A DNA stretch of 64,000 nt from CAYVUB01 sp964454675. Lineage in GTDB: Bacteria; Bacteroidota; Bacteroidia; Flavobacteriales; Flavobacteriaceae. Positions within the stretch are counted from its first letter, which is position 1. The number at the start of each line of letters is the position of its first letter. The stretch is from positions 186,001 to 250,000 of the forward strand of contig CAYVUB010000001.1 of the NCBI GenBank assembly GCA_964454675.1, read 5' to 3'. The position numbers and the translations under genes are program-made. Under the pieces are notes generated by a model. That model did no database searches and was not told where the DNA came from. It saw only the letters and a list, made by a program, of their open reading frames with translations. This document shows positions 1 through 9,664 of this stretch, one piece after another.

Positions 1-1
1 A

Positions 2-1093
2 GGATTTGCCAACGGTATTGTAAAATACATCGCAGAGTTCAAAGACGATGCGCGACAACTTAGCCAAACCATTTCAACAGTTGTTATATCACTTTTTGTC
101 GCGACTTTCATGGTGGCAATTGGATGTTATGTTTTTGCAGAAACCATAAATAATTATGTATTTAATGGCGAATATAATTATACCTATGTCATTAAAATTT
201 TAGCATTTACCTTGCCATTTCATGCCGTCAATGTGTTTTTTATTTCGATACTTAACGGACTTTCAAAACATAAGTTATTCATTAAAATAAACATTTCAGG
301 ACAAATACTTGGGCTTTTATCTACCTTGTTTTTGATATGGAACGGTCATATTGATGGCGCTCTGATTGCTATAGTTGTAGTTCCAGTTATTTTATTTGTG
401 GTTTTGATTTTTGGGTATTTTGAGTTTAAACAGTTTTTAAAACCTGTCAATTTTAAAGCAATTCATTTAAGTACGCTTAAAAACTTAGGCTCGTATTCTG
501 CGATGGCACTTTTTTCATCCATCATGATACCTATGACTATGTTAGCCATACGAAGTTATTTGATGGATAACGTTGGTTTGGAAGAAGCTGGTTATTGGGA
601 AGCGATGCTACGGATTTCCAATTATTATTTGATGTTTGTAAGCACACTCATCACACTATATTTATTGCCAAAACTTGCTTCAGTTCATACCGATAAAGAG
701 TTTAGGCACGAGGTATTCAATTTTTACAAATTGATTATACCTGTATTTGGATTTGGGTTATTGCTCATTTATGTTTTAAGAGGCATTATCATTCAAATTA
801 TTTTTACAGAAGAGTTCGAACCCGTAAAAGAGTTGTTTTTTTGGCAACTATTAGGTGATTTTGTAAAAGTATTGTCAATGGTTATTTCGTACCAATTTTT
901 AGCCAAGAAAATGATTTGGCATTACTTGGCAACAGAGTTGTTCTCGGTAAGCCTTTTATACGTTTCAAGTTTATATTTTATAGATAGATTTGGATTTGAA
1001 GGCGCGCCAATGGCACATTTTGTGACGTATGTTTTATACTTTTTGGTTATTATATTTATATTTAGAAAGTCATTGTTTGTTAAATACATTTAA
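2..1093 (+). CDS. Polysaccharide flippase (Wzx-like), 5'-truncated
   Basis: The reading frame is open from base 2, so the gene begins before the window; the Met at 110 is internal. The visible part starts with GFANGIVKYIAEFKDD, typical of the early loop of Wzx/MATE-fold lipid-linked oligosaccharide flippases, followed by about nine hydrophobic membrane segments over some 360 residues. Such proteins move undecaprenyl-linked sugar units across the inner membrane. The glycosyltransferases and the sugar ketoisomerase downstream fit a surface-polysaccharide locus. The family assignment rests on topology and the N-terminal motif. Confidence 0.8.
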   Translation, partial: GFANGIVKYIAEFKDDARQLSQTISTVVISLFVATFMVAIGCYVFAETINNYVFNGEYNYTYVIKILAFTLPFHAVNVFFISILNGLSKHKLFIKINISGQILGLLSTLFLIWNGHIDGALIAIVVVPVILFVVLIFGYFEFKQFLKPVNFKAIHLSTLKNLGSYSAMALFSSIMIPMTMLAIRSYLMDNVGLEEAGYWEAMLRISNYYLMFVSTLITLYLLPKLASVHTDKEFRHEVFNFYKLIIPVFGFGLLLIYVLRGIIIQIIFTEEFEPVKELFFWQLLGDFVKVLSMVISYQFLAKKMIWHYLATELFSVSLLYVSSLYFIDRFGFEGAPMAHFVTYVLYFLVIIFIFRKSLFVKYI

Positions 1094-1325
1094 GTGTGTA
1101 AAGTGTTTTTAGCCACATTTTTATGTTTACTTATTTCAATTTCTTTTTTGACAATCTTTTTTAAAGAAATTTCTTAAGGTTCTTCTAAAAGTAAGAAAAA
1201 TCTACAAAACACATGTGGAAAAACCGTAATAATGAATTGTTAATCAATATTTTATATTCAATTAACATGATTTTCATTATAGTTTTCTTACTTTAGCGAT
1301 ATGTTAAACTTTAAACTATTTTAAT

Positions 1326-2180
1326 ATGAAAAAACTATTTTTTTTAGGTGCATTAGCAGTTAGCTTTATTGTTAATTCACAAAACACATTTCCAACCACA
1401 GGCAATGCTGGAATTGGAACAACGACACCAACTGAGGATTTGGAGGTTGTAGGGACAATTAAAACAGAACAGATTAAATTACAATTTGATCCTGCTTTTA
1501 TGGGAGAGGCTCTAAGTATCACTGATGGTGGTAATCTAAAATTTAAATTTAGCACTAGTCCATCTAGTAATTGGTCATCGTTTAGTCACTTTGATAGAGA
1601 TAATAAAGCAAGGTTAAGCTTTGTTGCAACTGAAGGAGGTAGTTCTTGGTTACGTTTAGGGGACAAAACAGGATTTTGGGTGTTTGCCGCTCAAACAACG
1701 GATGAATTTGGTACTTTCATTTCTATGCCTAAACCTAATTCAAGAATTGTGGTTGGAGACCACGGTAATTATTTATTTGATGATGGGCATAAATTAGTTG
1801 TTAAAAACGGTAGTGCTATGATTGAAGGAAATGTATTAACTAACAGTAATGTTGGTATAGGTACTTCTTCTTTTACTGATGGCTCTGACACATACAGGTT
1901 GTCTGTTAATGGTAAGGTACGTGCCAATGCCGTAAAAGTATATACAGATTGGGCAGATTTTGTTTTTGAGGAAGATTATAAATTACCAACGCTTGAGGAA
2001 GTGGAAGCTCACATTAAACAAAACGGCCATCTTAAAGATATTCCAAGTGCTGAAGACGTTGAAAAAAATGGGATTGAGCTTGGAGAAATGAATAAGCTGC
2101 TACTTCAAAAAGTAGAAGAATTAACATTATACTTGATTCAATTACAAAAAGAGATTAATGAACTCAAAAATGATAAATAG
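1326..2180 (+). CDS. Secreted tail-fibre-like protein
   Basis: A 284-residue protein with a signal peptide ending near VNSQ. Close to the N terminus is a GNAGIGTTTPTEDLEVVG segment, and a second GNVGIGTSSFTDG follows near residue 177; such GIGT motifs are common in Bacteroidota secreted fibre-like proteins. The last 70 residues (YTDWADFVFEEDYKLPTLEE onward) resemble the C-terminal stalk of proteins annotated as tail fibres, ending in a predicted coiled coil (LLLQKVEELTLYLIQLQKEI). The next gene starts 2 bp after its stop, so the two are probably co-transcribed. Role unknown. Confidence 0.75.
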   Translation: MKKLFFLGALAVSFIVNSQNTFPTTGNAGIGTTTPTEDLEVVGTIKTEQIKLQFDPAFMGEALSITDGGNLKFKFSTSPSSNWSSFSHFDRDNKARLSFVATEGGSSWLRLGDKTGFWVFAAQTTDEFGTFISMPKPNSRIVVGDHGNYLFDDGHKLVVKNGSAMIEGNVLTNSNVGIGTSSFTDGSDTYRLSVNGKVRANAVKVYTDWADFVFEEDYKLPTLEEVEAHIKQNGHLKDIPSAEDVEKNGIELGEMNKLLLQKVEELTLYLIQLQKEINELKNDK

Positions 2181-2182
2181 TT

Positions 2183-4039
2183 ATGATTAGTTATGAAGCA
2201 AGAAAATTATGTGTTTTTGTTCTAATGCTAACTTTGAGTTTTATTGTTAATTCTCAAAATTTAAATGAACCAAAAAAGAATATTGATCTTTTTGAAATAG
2301 ACGATAATATTTCGTTGAAAGTTAAATATTTTAAAGAAGGAACAAATACCGAAGGTGAATTATTAAATCTCAATATTACTGAGTTGAATAAACTTCTTAA
2401 AAACGAATTTAAAGAGTTAGTAATCAAATTACCAATTCAAGGTAAAATGGTTGATTTGAATTTAAAAAAATCAAACTTTATTGTTAAAGGAGCAGTTGGT
2501 AAAACCATTGATAACAAATTTAGGACTAATCTTGAAAACCAAGGCGTGCATTATTGGGGTACTATAATAGACGCTGATTACAGTAATTCTATACTTGCAT
2601 TTTCTTTTTTTGAAGATAAAGTATATGGCTTAGTTTCGGGTAATATGGGTAATTATAGTTTGTATAAGTTAAATGATGAAACTAATATTTATGCTTTTTA
2701 TAAAAAAGATAATGAGCTATTTGATTTGGAATGTGCTACTGATGATAATTATGAATTGAAAGAGGCTTATAATGAGTCGAGTATACAATCTGTAAGCTCA
2801 AATATTAGTACATTAGATTACCCTATAAATATCTCGATGAATGCAAATAGTTGTGTGGTAAATAGCCCTTATCAAGGTAATGGTTCAATTATTCAAACCT
2901 TAAATTTAATGTTAAGCCACTTTAATTTTTATGCATTGATATTTGCTAACGAAGAGATTTCAATTAGGCTATCCGAGATTGTTTTAGAAGCTTCATTGCC
3001 AAGTGGTTCAGGTGTCGCAGCGTGCTTATTTACTTTGCCTTCTAATACGGAGTTTTATGGACCAGGAATGGTACCTTGTCAATCAGGGGATACTCATTAT
3101 TTAAGCCAGTTTCAAAATATATTGGGAAACACTTATGATGGGGATTATGCTTATATGTATGTTAATAGTTCATGTTATGCTGCTGGTAGAGCAGCTACAA
3201 TAGGCGCTTTTTGTAATAGTTCTAAGCTAAATAGAATGGGGGTCGGATTAGTACCTAATTTTTCCCAACCTATTGATCATGAACTTCCAGATTATTTTCA
3301 TAGATTATCATTATTTCCTCATGAATTGGGGCATTTATTGGGAGCTACACATACTTTTTGTTCCAGTACACCTTATTTCAATATTATGTTAAGTGGAAAT
3401 ACATCATCATGCTTTAATACAGATATTGATTTTAGAAGAGGTTTTGGAGTAGAAAGAGGAAATACGATTAGAAATAACATATTAAATAATATAGGGTGTT
3501 TTTCTGAATCATCTGTTTGTGAGCAAGAAAATCTTTTTGTTTTTCATAGGATTGAAGATCTTGGAAATGTTGATTATTCTGCTTTTTATAAAGCTCAAAC
3601 AATAACTGCTGATAATTATATATTAAATAGTGCTGAAGCAATTTATCAAGCCCAAGAATTTATCGAATTAATACCCGGTTTTGAAGTAGAAGAGAATTCA
3701 GTTTTTAAAACAAAAATAGAACTATGTATAGATAACTCTAATTCAAAAGTAAGTATTGTAAATTCCAATAAAGAAGATCAACGTCAAAAATTTAAATATG
3801 AAGTATTGCCAACTTTAGTAGAAAATAATGTGTCAATTTTATCTAAAAAAGAGAATATTGACCGTATGGCTCAGATTAAAATTTATGACTTTTTTGGTCA
3901 GGAAGTATTTGCTGTAGATAAAATTAATTCTGATGCAGCTACTATTAATTTGAATAGATTAATTGAAGGTATTTATGTGTTGAAGGTATTCAACGATAAA
4001 GGAGAAAACATTCATACACAAAAAATCATTAAAAAGTAA
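2183..4039 (+). CDS. Secreted zinc metalloprotease with T9SS tail
   Basis: The 618-residue protein has an N-terminal signal peptide (cleavage near NSQN), a pro-region, and a catalytic domain with the metzincin zinc motif HELGHLLGATH at residues 380-390 (His380, Glu381, His384, His390), as in reprolysin-like M12B peptidases. The last 80 or so residues (IKIYDFFGQEVFAVDKINSD ... YVLKVFNDKGENIHTQKIIKK) match the Por-secretion type A sorting domain, which directs export by T9SS and removal by PorU. Both porU and porV are present at 32-37 kb. The substrate cannot be deduced. Confidence 0.85.
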   Translation: MISYEARKLCVFVLMLTLSFIVNSQNLNEPKKNIDLFEIDDNISLKVKYFKEGTNTEGELLNLNITELNKLLKNEFKELVIKLPIQGKMVDLNLKKSNFIVKGAVGKTIDNKFRTNLENQGVHYWGTIIDADYSNSILAFSFFEDKVYGLVSGNMGNYSLYKLNDETNIYAFYKKDNELFDLECATDDNYELKEAYNESSIQSVSSNISTLDYPINISMNANSCVVNSPYQGNGSIIQTLNLMLSHFNFYALIFANEEISIRLSEIVLEASLPSGSGVAACLFTLPSNTEFYGPGMVPCQSGDTHYLSQFQNILGNTYDGDYAYMYVNSSCYAAGRAATIGAFCNSSKLNRMGVGLVPNFSQPIDHELPDYFHRLSLFPHELGHLLGATHTFCSSTPYFNIMLSGNTSSCFNTDIDFRRGFGVERGNTIRNNILNNIGCFSESSVCEQENLFVFHRIEDLGNVDYSAFYKAQTITADNYILNSAEAIYQAQEFIELIPGFEVEENSVFKTKIELCIDNSNSKVSIVNSNKEDQRQKFKYEVLPTLVENNVSILSKKENIDRMAQIKIYDFFGQEVFAVDKINSDAATINLNRLIEGIYVLKVFNDKGENIHTQKIIKK

Positions 4040-4046
4040 AAACTAA

Positions 4047-4076
4047 AAAGCCTGTTATTTATAACAGGCTTTCTTT
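4047..4076. terminator. Bidirectional terminator between convergent genes
   Basis: A perfect 12-bp stem (AAAGCCTGTTAT / ATAACAGGCTTT) with a 2-base loop, preceded by A's and followed by CTTTT. It lies between the protease gene (+) and the glycosyltransferase (-), so it can serve both directions. Confidence 0.85.
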
Positions 4077-4094
4077 TAATATAAAGTATATGAT

Positions 4095-5231
4095 TTACCC
4101 ATTCCAAACCCTCAAATATTTCTCAGCCACTTCCAAATAATGATGTTCACGCTCAATAAACGTTCTGGCATTTTTAGAAATTTCAATAATTTTATTTGGG
4201 TTTTCAATCAGCCAACTTAATTTTTCTACTAAATAATCAACATCTGGCAAGGCATTGATGGCAACAGTGTCTGCTTCTAATTGATAATGCTCTAACCACT
4301 CTTGTTCAGCACCAGTAAATACCACTTTGCCTTTTGCCATCGCTTCAAGAGCATTATAACCTTGATCATAAGCATACACCATATCTAAAAGTATGTGACA
4401 GTCGTCATAGAGTTTGATATAGTCATTGTAAGGAATACTCTTTGCAACAATTACCTCTAACTTGTTGGGATACTTTAAGGATACAATGTGTAAGGCTTTC
4501 TCAAAAATGTCATTCCCTTTTTTGTAATAATTAAATGTGTTTATTCCATGGAAAATTTTTATTTTCCCATCAATAATAGGTTCGATATAGGCTATTTTAT
4601 CAACATTTATTGGGTTTGGTATCATTCCTAAGTATTTTTCATGACCCATTAAAGGAATGTGATAATCCATATCAGATGCAATTACACCAGCAATATGGCT
4701 GTAAATATGATAATGTAGTTTTTTGAAAGAAGGTTGTAAATATTTTAGGGCAGGTTGAAATGTTTTTTCTGTTACTTTGTTTTCAAATAATGGAGTCAAA
4801 ATAGAATACCTAAATTTCTTCTCATAAGCATACGTAACACTTATATAATCCGTTCCACACGATAAAAGAAATGTCGATGTGTTAAGGCCACTTATAAAAT
4901 CAAATAGTTTTTGCTCTGTTTTTGGTTGACATAAAAAGGAAGATTCATTTATAAATTGTACGACATCATAACCAGTTAAATTGGTTTTCAAATTATAAAC
5001 TTGTCGTTTTACAAAAACAGAATGTAAATCAATCTTAAATATTTTGAATATTAGAATTTTTAATTTTTTTGCCCAACCATTATCAAATCTTTTTTTGATT
5101 TCAATATCAACATTTATTTTTTTGAAACCATCAGTTAAACCTACCAAAACAACTTCATGCCCTAATGCCAGTAAACCCTCTTTCAAAGAATTATGTAACC
5201 TGCTATATTCCCCAACCAATAATATCTTCAT
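4095..5231 (-). CDS. Glycosyltransferase, GT4-like
   Basis: 378 residues. The N terminus MKILLVGEYSRLHNSLKEGL and the C-terminal segment with YDQGYNALEAMAKGKVVFTG have the GT-B fold pattern of family 4 glycosyltransferases: a donor-binding E-x7-E-like motif in the C-terminal half (EAMAKGKVV) and an N-terminal Rossmann strand. It probably transfers a sugar from a nucleotide donor to a surface glycan. It is divergent from the next gene, with 51 bp between starts. Donor and acceptor are unknown. Confidence 0.8.
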   Translation of the reverse strand: MKILLVGEYSRLHNSLKEGLLALGHEVVLVGLTDGFKKINVDIEIKKRFDNGWAKKLKILIFKIFKIDLHSVFVKRQVYNLKTNLTGYDVVQFINESSFLCQPKTEQKLFDFISGLNTSTFLLSCGTDYISVTYAYEKKFRYSILTPLFENKVTEKTFQPALKYLQPSFKKLHYHIYSHIAGVIASDMDYHIPLMGHEKYLGMIPNPINVDKIAYIEPIIDGKIKIFHGINTFNYYKKGNDIFEKALHIVSLKYPNKLEVIVAKSIPYNDYIKLYDDCHILLDMVYAYDQGYNALEAMAKGKVVFTGAEQEWLEHYQLEADTVAINALPDVDYLVEKLSWLIENPNKIIEISKNARTFIEREHHYLEVAEKYLRVWNG

Positions 5232-5282
5232 AAATAAATTATATTTACAGAATTAAACTGAATTTCAAAAATATAATAAAAA

Positions 5283-6371
5283 ATGACCAAATTGGTTAAG
5301 AAAGTATGTCTTGTTGCCATTTCATTATCTAAAGGTGGTGCTGAAAGGTCAACAGCATTACTGTCAAAAATGTTAGTAGATGCTGATTTTGATGTTCATA
5401 TAGTGGTTTTGACTAATAAAATTGATTATAAATATTCAGGGAAATTATTAAACTTAAGAAAATTAAAATCAGAACAAGATTCACTTTTTGATAGAATTAA
5501 ACGCTTTAAAAGATTCAGAGATTATTTAATTGAGCATCAGTTTGACTTCATAATTGATAACAGGAATAGGCAGTTCGTGATAAAAGAACTTTTCTATTTA
5601 TATTTTATTTATAAAAATTTTAAAATTATTTATGTAGTAAGGAGTTTCAAGATAGAAATGTACTTTCCAAAAAATAGTTGGGTTGCAAAACAAATGATTT
5701 CAAAAGCCACAAAAATTGTTGGTGTATCAAAAGCCATTTCAAAAAGAATCAACGAATTTTATCAAACTGAAAAAGCAGTAACAATATATAATCCAATAGA
5801 TTCTTTAGTTGGAAATGAAGTCAACTATATTTCGAAAGAAAAATACATAGTATTTATAGGTAGGTTAGAAAATAGGATAAAAAATATAAATCTTCTAATC
5901 GAAGGTTATGAATTATCAAGTTTGAGAAACGAAAATATAAGGCTTAAAATTATTGGTAGTGGTAGTGATAAAGAACATCTTATAGACAAAACTAAAGCCT
6001 TGGGAATTGCTGATTATGTTGATTTTATACCTTTCACACCTCATATAATTGATTATCTTAAAAATGCGTTATATTTGGTCTTAACAAGTCATTATGAGGG
6101 TTTTCCTAGAGTACTTATTGAAGCTTTATCAGTTGGAATTCCTGTTATTTCAGTGGATTGTCAAAGTGGTCCAAATGAAATCATAACTCATGAAGTTAAT
6201 GGTTTGCTGATTGAAAATTATAATATCAAAGCTCTTTCGAATGCGATGAATCGTTTCATTCATGATTATGAGCTTTATCTAAAATGTAAAAATAATGCCA
6301 AAGAAAGTGTAAGACATCTCAATTCTAAAATAATATCTGAAAAGTGGACTGAAATTTTGAAGTATGAATAA
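5283..6371 (+). CDS. Glycosyltransferase family 4
   Basis: 362 residues. The N-terminal LSKGGAERSTALLSK is the acceptor-domain GGAER motif of GT4 enzymes. The C-terminal domain carries FIGRLENRIKNINLLIEGY, IGSGSDKEHL and SHYEGFPRVLIEALSVGIPV, the standard donor-binding motifs including the E-x7-E pair. Its 3' end overlaps the next gene by 8 bp, so the two are translationally coupled. A role in surface-glycan assembly is inferred from family and context. Confidence 0.9.
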   Translation: MTKLVKKVCLVAISLSKGGAERSTALLSKMLVDADFDVHIVVLTNKIDYKYSGKLLNLRKLKSEQDSLFDRIKRFKRFRDYLIEHQFDFIIDNRNRQFVIKELFYLYFIYKNFKIIYVVRSFKIEMYFPKNSWVAKQMISKATKIVGVSKAISKRINEFYQTEKAVTIYNPIDSLVGNEVNYISKEKYIVFIGRLENRIKNINLLIEGYELSSLRNENIRLKIIGSGSDKEHLIDKTKALGIADYVDFIPFTPHIIDYLKNALYLVLTSHYEGFPRVLIEALSVGIPVISVDCQSGPNEIITHEVNGLLIENYNIKALSNAMNRFIHDYELYLKCKNNAKESVRHLNSKIISEKWTEILKYE

Positions 6372-6774
6372 ATCCAATAATATAGTTGAAATCATCAACA
6401 TCCCAAAAATAACCGATCCACGTGGTCATTTGGCAGTTATTGAAAAGGACACCATTCCATTTAAAATACAAAGAGTGTATTATCTATTTGATGTACCAAG
6501 TGACGCCTACCGTGGCGGCCATGCTCACAAGCAACAACAAACACTTTTGATAGCCTTAAGTGGAAGCTTTGAAGTAACGCTGGATGACGGAATAAATCAA
6601 ACAAAAATAGTATTGAATAAACCTACCAAAGGACTTTATATACCTACCGGTATTTGGCGTGAAATCGATAATTTTTCTTCGGGTTCGGTTTGTTTGGCTT
6701 TGGCATCAACCGAGTTTAATGAAGAAGAGTATATAAGAGATTATGAGCAGTTTAAATTATCTAAAAACGGATAA
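6364..6774 (+). CDS. dTDP-sugar 3,4-ketoisomerase (FdtA/QdtA-type cupin)
   Basis: 136 residues, one cupin domain. The motif YRGGHAHKQQQ (His53 and His55) is characteristic of FdtA/WxcM-C ketoisomerases, which convert dTDP-4-keto-6-deoxyglucose to the 3-keto isomer during synthesis of 3-amino-3,6-dideoxy sugars. Start overlaps the preceding glycosyltransferase by 8 bp. The aminotransferase (FdtB-like) and acyltransferase that normally complete the pathway are not in view and may lie upstream of the window. The exact product isomer (Fuc3N or Qui3N series) cannot be decided. Its 3' end overlaps the convergent GT2 gene by 18 bp. Confidence 0.88.
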   Translation: MNKSNNIVEIINIPKITDPRGHLAVIEKDTIPFKIQRVYYLFDVPSDAYRGGHAHKQQQTLLIALSGSFEVTLDDGINQTKIVLNKPTKGLYIPTGIWREIDNFSSGSVCLALASTEFNEEEYIRDYEQFKLSKNG

Positions 6775-7698
6775 ATAAACCCGGTTTTTAATCAGGTGGT
6801 TTTGCAGTTTTTTTAAGAGTTGCAATACTGCTTTCGGGATTTTAAGTGCTAATTTTTGCTTTAAACTGAGGTTGTTTAAATCGATATCCCGATATATTTT
6901 TTTAAAACTATGGTTATCGCCGTTCATTTTTCGGTCAATAGCAATGGCAAATCTGTTCAGGTCAATGTATCTTTTTAAACTTTTGTTGGTGGCTTCATCG
7001 GTTTTAAACTTTTCGGTGAGTATAATCCTGTTAGCCCTGTGTTTTGATGATGATAAGTGATTTTTTGAGTCGGTAATAATTCTGCGTGCTGTGATGTTGC
7101 TTGAAAACGCTACGTTTTCTTTTATGGCAATACGAATCCACATATCGGTATCCTGCCCCGATTTAAGATTATTGTCAAACATATCATGACTTTCAAAAAT
7201 TGTTTTTGGTATGGCTGTAGCAGATGTCCAGGCTATAGCGTCTATTATGCTGTGCTTAAAATAATCGGTAACAATTCCGGTAAAATTATCGGGCAATTCA
7301 TTAAAACGGGCTTTAACCGTAAATGTGTTGAAGTATGATTTTTCATAAGCCGTTGCATACAAGCCACAACCCGGGAATTTTTCACACAAGGCTTTTAGTG
7401 TTTCCAGATGATTGGGATACCAGTAATCATCGGCATCCAAAAATGCTATTAGCGTTGCTTTTGCTTTGGCAATCCCAAAATTTCTCGCAGCAGAAACACC
7501 TTGATTTTCTTGTGAATAATAAACGATTCGCGCATCGTCAATCGATTTTACAACAGCCTCGCCGCCATCGGTAGAGCCGTCATTTACCACAATAATTTCA
7601 AAATCGGTAAAGGTTTGCGCCAGCACACTTTCAATGGTTGACTGGATGTGTGTTTCTTTATTATATAATGAAATAACTACTGAAAAGTAAGGCGTCAT
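6757..7698 (-). CDS. Glycosyltransferase family 2
   Basis: 313 residues from the chosen start MTPYFSVVISLYNKE. This start forms an ATGA overlap with the stop of the upstream gene and is better than an in-frame Met seven codons earlier. GT-A motifs are clear: NDGSTD at 39-44 and DADD at 88-91 (metal/nucleotide binding). The 3' end overlaps the convergent ketoisomerase gene by 18 bp. It probably adds a sugar to a surface glycan. Confidence 0.88.
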   Translation of the reverse strand: MTPYFSVVISLYNKETHIQSTIESVLAQTFTDFEIIVVNDGSTDGGEAVVKSIDDARIVYYSQENQGVSAARNFGIAKAKATLIAFLDADDYWYPNHLETLKALCEKFPGCGLYATAYEKSYFNTFTVKARFNELPDNFTGIVTDYFKHSIIDAIAWTSATAIPKTIFESHDMFDNNLKSGQDTDMWIRIAIKENVAFSSNITARRIITDSKNHLSSSKHRANRIILTEKFKTDEATNKSLKRYIDLNRFAIAIDRKMNGDNHSFKKIYRDIDLNNLSLKQKLALKIPKAVLQLLKKLQNHLIKNRVYLSVFR

Positions 7699-8582
7699 GC
7701 GTTGCGGTCTAAATAGCAAATGTAACCTAATTTATACAACTGTAATAACGTGATGGACGGATTTTTACCTGTTAGCTGTTTTTCAGTTACTTTATGAAAC
7801 CATTTGTAAAACACGCTCAAAATGATGTGCAGCTTATAGCTTTTGAGTGTTTTAAAAAGTTCGAGCAGACTGTTTTCGCTGACATTTATTTTTGATGTTT
7901 TGTGCAAATGATGCAGCGTTTCAACGGCTTGTTTTGTTTTCTTCAAATAGATGTTATTGTCTTCAATGCCTAAATGAAATACTTCATTGTCAATATGCAG
8001 CACCTTATTGTTTTGAGCTTTTAGCAAAGCGCCAAAATAATTATCGTAGCCGTAACCTTTGCTGTCAACTTTTGTGTTGAGGTTTAAAAACACGGCTTTT
8101 TTAATCAGGAAATTTGCCGAAATCACAATTTTGTAAGGCGAAGCGTTTCTTTTTATGGCAGCTGCTTTTTCTTTGGTTTTACCATATTTCCAGCGCAGGG
8201 TTCGGTTGTTGCCCGGTTTTTCGTCTTTATAGTCAAATCCGCCGTAAACGGCATCAACGGTTTCAGTTAAAACCTTGAGATAGTTAATGATAAAACGGTT
8301 GCTTTTCAGGAGTACATCGGCATCTATAAATAATAACCAATCATACATGGCAGCGTTTGCAAGCTGCTGTCTGGTGGCAATCCGCCCTTGATTAATATTG
8401 GATATTTCGTAAGTGGTATAGGTAAGGTTTGATACCGTTTTGTTTTCAGAAGTAAAAAACTCTGAAGCATCATCAAGGCATTTAATTTCAAATGCAATTG
8501 CCGATGCCGTAAGCTGCTTATGAAGTTCTTCAACAAGCACTTTGCATGAATAATTATAAACAGGAATTAAAACTGACAGCAT
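7695..8582 (-). CDS. Glycosyltransferase family 2
   Basis: 295 residues. It opens with the GT-A strand MLSVLIPVYNYS, has LDDAS near 36-40 and the metal-binding DAD triplet at 88-90 (FIDADVLL). It is translationally coupled (ATGA) to the GT2 gene that follows. The sequence around these two GT2 genes is visibly less AT-rich than the 4.1-6.4 kb glycosyltransferases, suggesting the two groups have different histories. Donor and acceptor are unknown. Confidence 0.88.
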   Translation of the reverse strand: MLSVLIPVYNYSCKVLVEELHKQLTASAIAFEIKCLDDASEFFTSENKTVSNLTYTTYEISNINQGRIATRQQLANAAMYDWLLFIDADVLLKSNRFIINYLKVLTETVDAVYGGFDYKDEKPGNNRTLRWKYGKTKEKAAAIKRNASPYKIVISANFLIKKAVFLNLNTKVDSKGYGYDNYFGALLKAQNNKVLHIDNEVFHLGIEDNNIYLKKTKQAVETLHHLHKTSKINVSENSLLELFKTLKSYKLHIILSVFYKWFHKVTEKQLTGKNPSITLLQLYKLGYICYLDRNA

Positions 8583-8623
8583 CTAAAAAACATTAGCGCT
8601 TAAAAGTACAATTTTTTGGTGAT

Positions 8624-9307
8624 TTAACTTTTGCGCTGTACCACTTCAAATACTTTGTTGTCGTCGCATTTTAAAGTTTTGCTTGGGTAACGCAATAGTA
8701 ACGCATAGTCATGGGTTGCCATCAAAATAGTATTGCCGTTTTTGTTGATGTCCTGCAATACTTCCATCACTTCAATACTGGTCTGCGGGTCAAGATTTCC
8801 GGTGGGTTCGTCGGCAAGTATAAGTTCCGGGTCGTTCAATAACGCCCTGGCAATGGCAATACGCTGCTGTTCGCCACCCGAAAGCTCATGCGGAAATTTT
8901 TGCCCTTTGGTTTTCATATCAACCTTATCAAGCACTTTTTCAATGCGTTCTTGTATGGCATTTTTGTCTTTCCATCCGGTAGCTTTCAGTACAAACTCAA
9001 GATTGCTGTTAACAGTCCTGTCGGGCAGTAATTTAAAATCCTGAAACACGATACCGAGCTTGCGTCTTAAAAACGGAATGTCTTTTTCCTTTAAGGTTTT
9101 TAAATCAAAATCCACAATACGGCCTTCGCCGTGAGTAAGCTGTAAATCACCATAAAGGGTCTTCATAAAGCTGCTTTTGCCGCTTCCGGTTTTGCCTATT
9201 AAATAAGCAAAATCACCTTTTTTCATTTCAAAATTCACATCAGACAAGACCATGCTGCCGCCTTGATATATGGACACATTTTTGAGTTCTAAAACCGTTT
9301 CAGACAT
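8624..9307 (-). CDS. ftsE: Cell division ABC ATPase FtsE
   Basis: 227 residues from MSETVLELKN; a longer frame begins 17 codons earlier but that stretch lacks family similarity. ABC motifs: Walker A GKTGSGKSS (38-46), Q-loop Q89, signature LSGGEQQR (142-149), Walker B ILADEP (163-168), switch His199. Length and motif spacing match FtsE, which together with the membrane protein FtsX controls peptidoglycan hydrolases at the septum. No ftsX is adjacent; the FtsX/LolC-like permease at 55.6-56.9 kb is a different family branch. Other MacB/LolD-like ATPases are the main alternative. Confidence 0.85.
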   Translation of the reverse strand: MSETVLELKNVSIYQGGSMVLSDVNFEMKKGDFAYLIGKTGSGKSSFMKTLYGDLQLTHGEGRIVDFDLKTLKEKDIPFLRRKLGIVFQDFKLLPDRTVNSNLEFVLKATGWKDKNAIQERIEKVLDKVDMKTKGQKFPHELSGGEQQRIAIARALLNDPELILADEPTGNLDPQTSIEVMEVLQDINKNGNTILMATHDYALLLRYPSKTLKCDDNKVFEVVQRKS

Positions 9308-9664
9308 TTTGTACTTGTATTTTTTATGGCGTTGTAAATGTATTATTTTAAAATGCAATTATCAAAATTAAAATAGTCGTAATACCCATAGTCTAAAGTT
9401 GAATGTCCGTTTTAACATTAGCCGCTGGCTATTAGCCTTTCGCTGTTAGCAACTCATTTCAATTTCAATATATACAAGCTACCTAATATGTCTTTTAGCT
9501 TATGCCTTTTACCTTTTGCCTTATGCCTTTTACCTTATGCCTTATGCCTTTTACCTTTTGCCTTACGACATATTAATAACTCCGTTTATAATTAAAATTA
9601 ATTTACCTCGTTATAGGTTAAAGATTGATATATCTTTGGATTTTTAAAAATAAAATTGAGTTTA
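9308..9664. other. Intergenic region with degenerate repeats
   Basis: A 357-bp gap between divergent genes. It holds the low-complexity tract listed separately and an AT-rich 3' part (9571-9664) that probably carries the promoter of the TPR gene. No protein-coding capacity was seen. Confidence 0.6.
9422..9569. repeat. Degenerate tandem tract (GCCTTTTACCTTATGCC-type)
   Basis: From about 9490 the sequence is built from short units GCCTTTTACC, TTTTGCCTTAT and CTTATGCC arranged in tandem with small variations. It is preceded by GCCGCTGGCTATTAGCC-type units. Read on the minus strand these are AAGG-containing units, like the AAG-rich tract at 61669-61710. The origin is unknown; it resembles a slippage-prone intergenic repeat. 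Confidence 0.75.

Noticed and set aside
9490..9570. CRISPR array in the repeated tract
   Set aside because: Units are 8-20 bp, imperfect and without spacers; no cas genes in the window.
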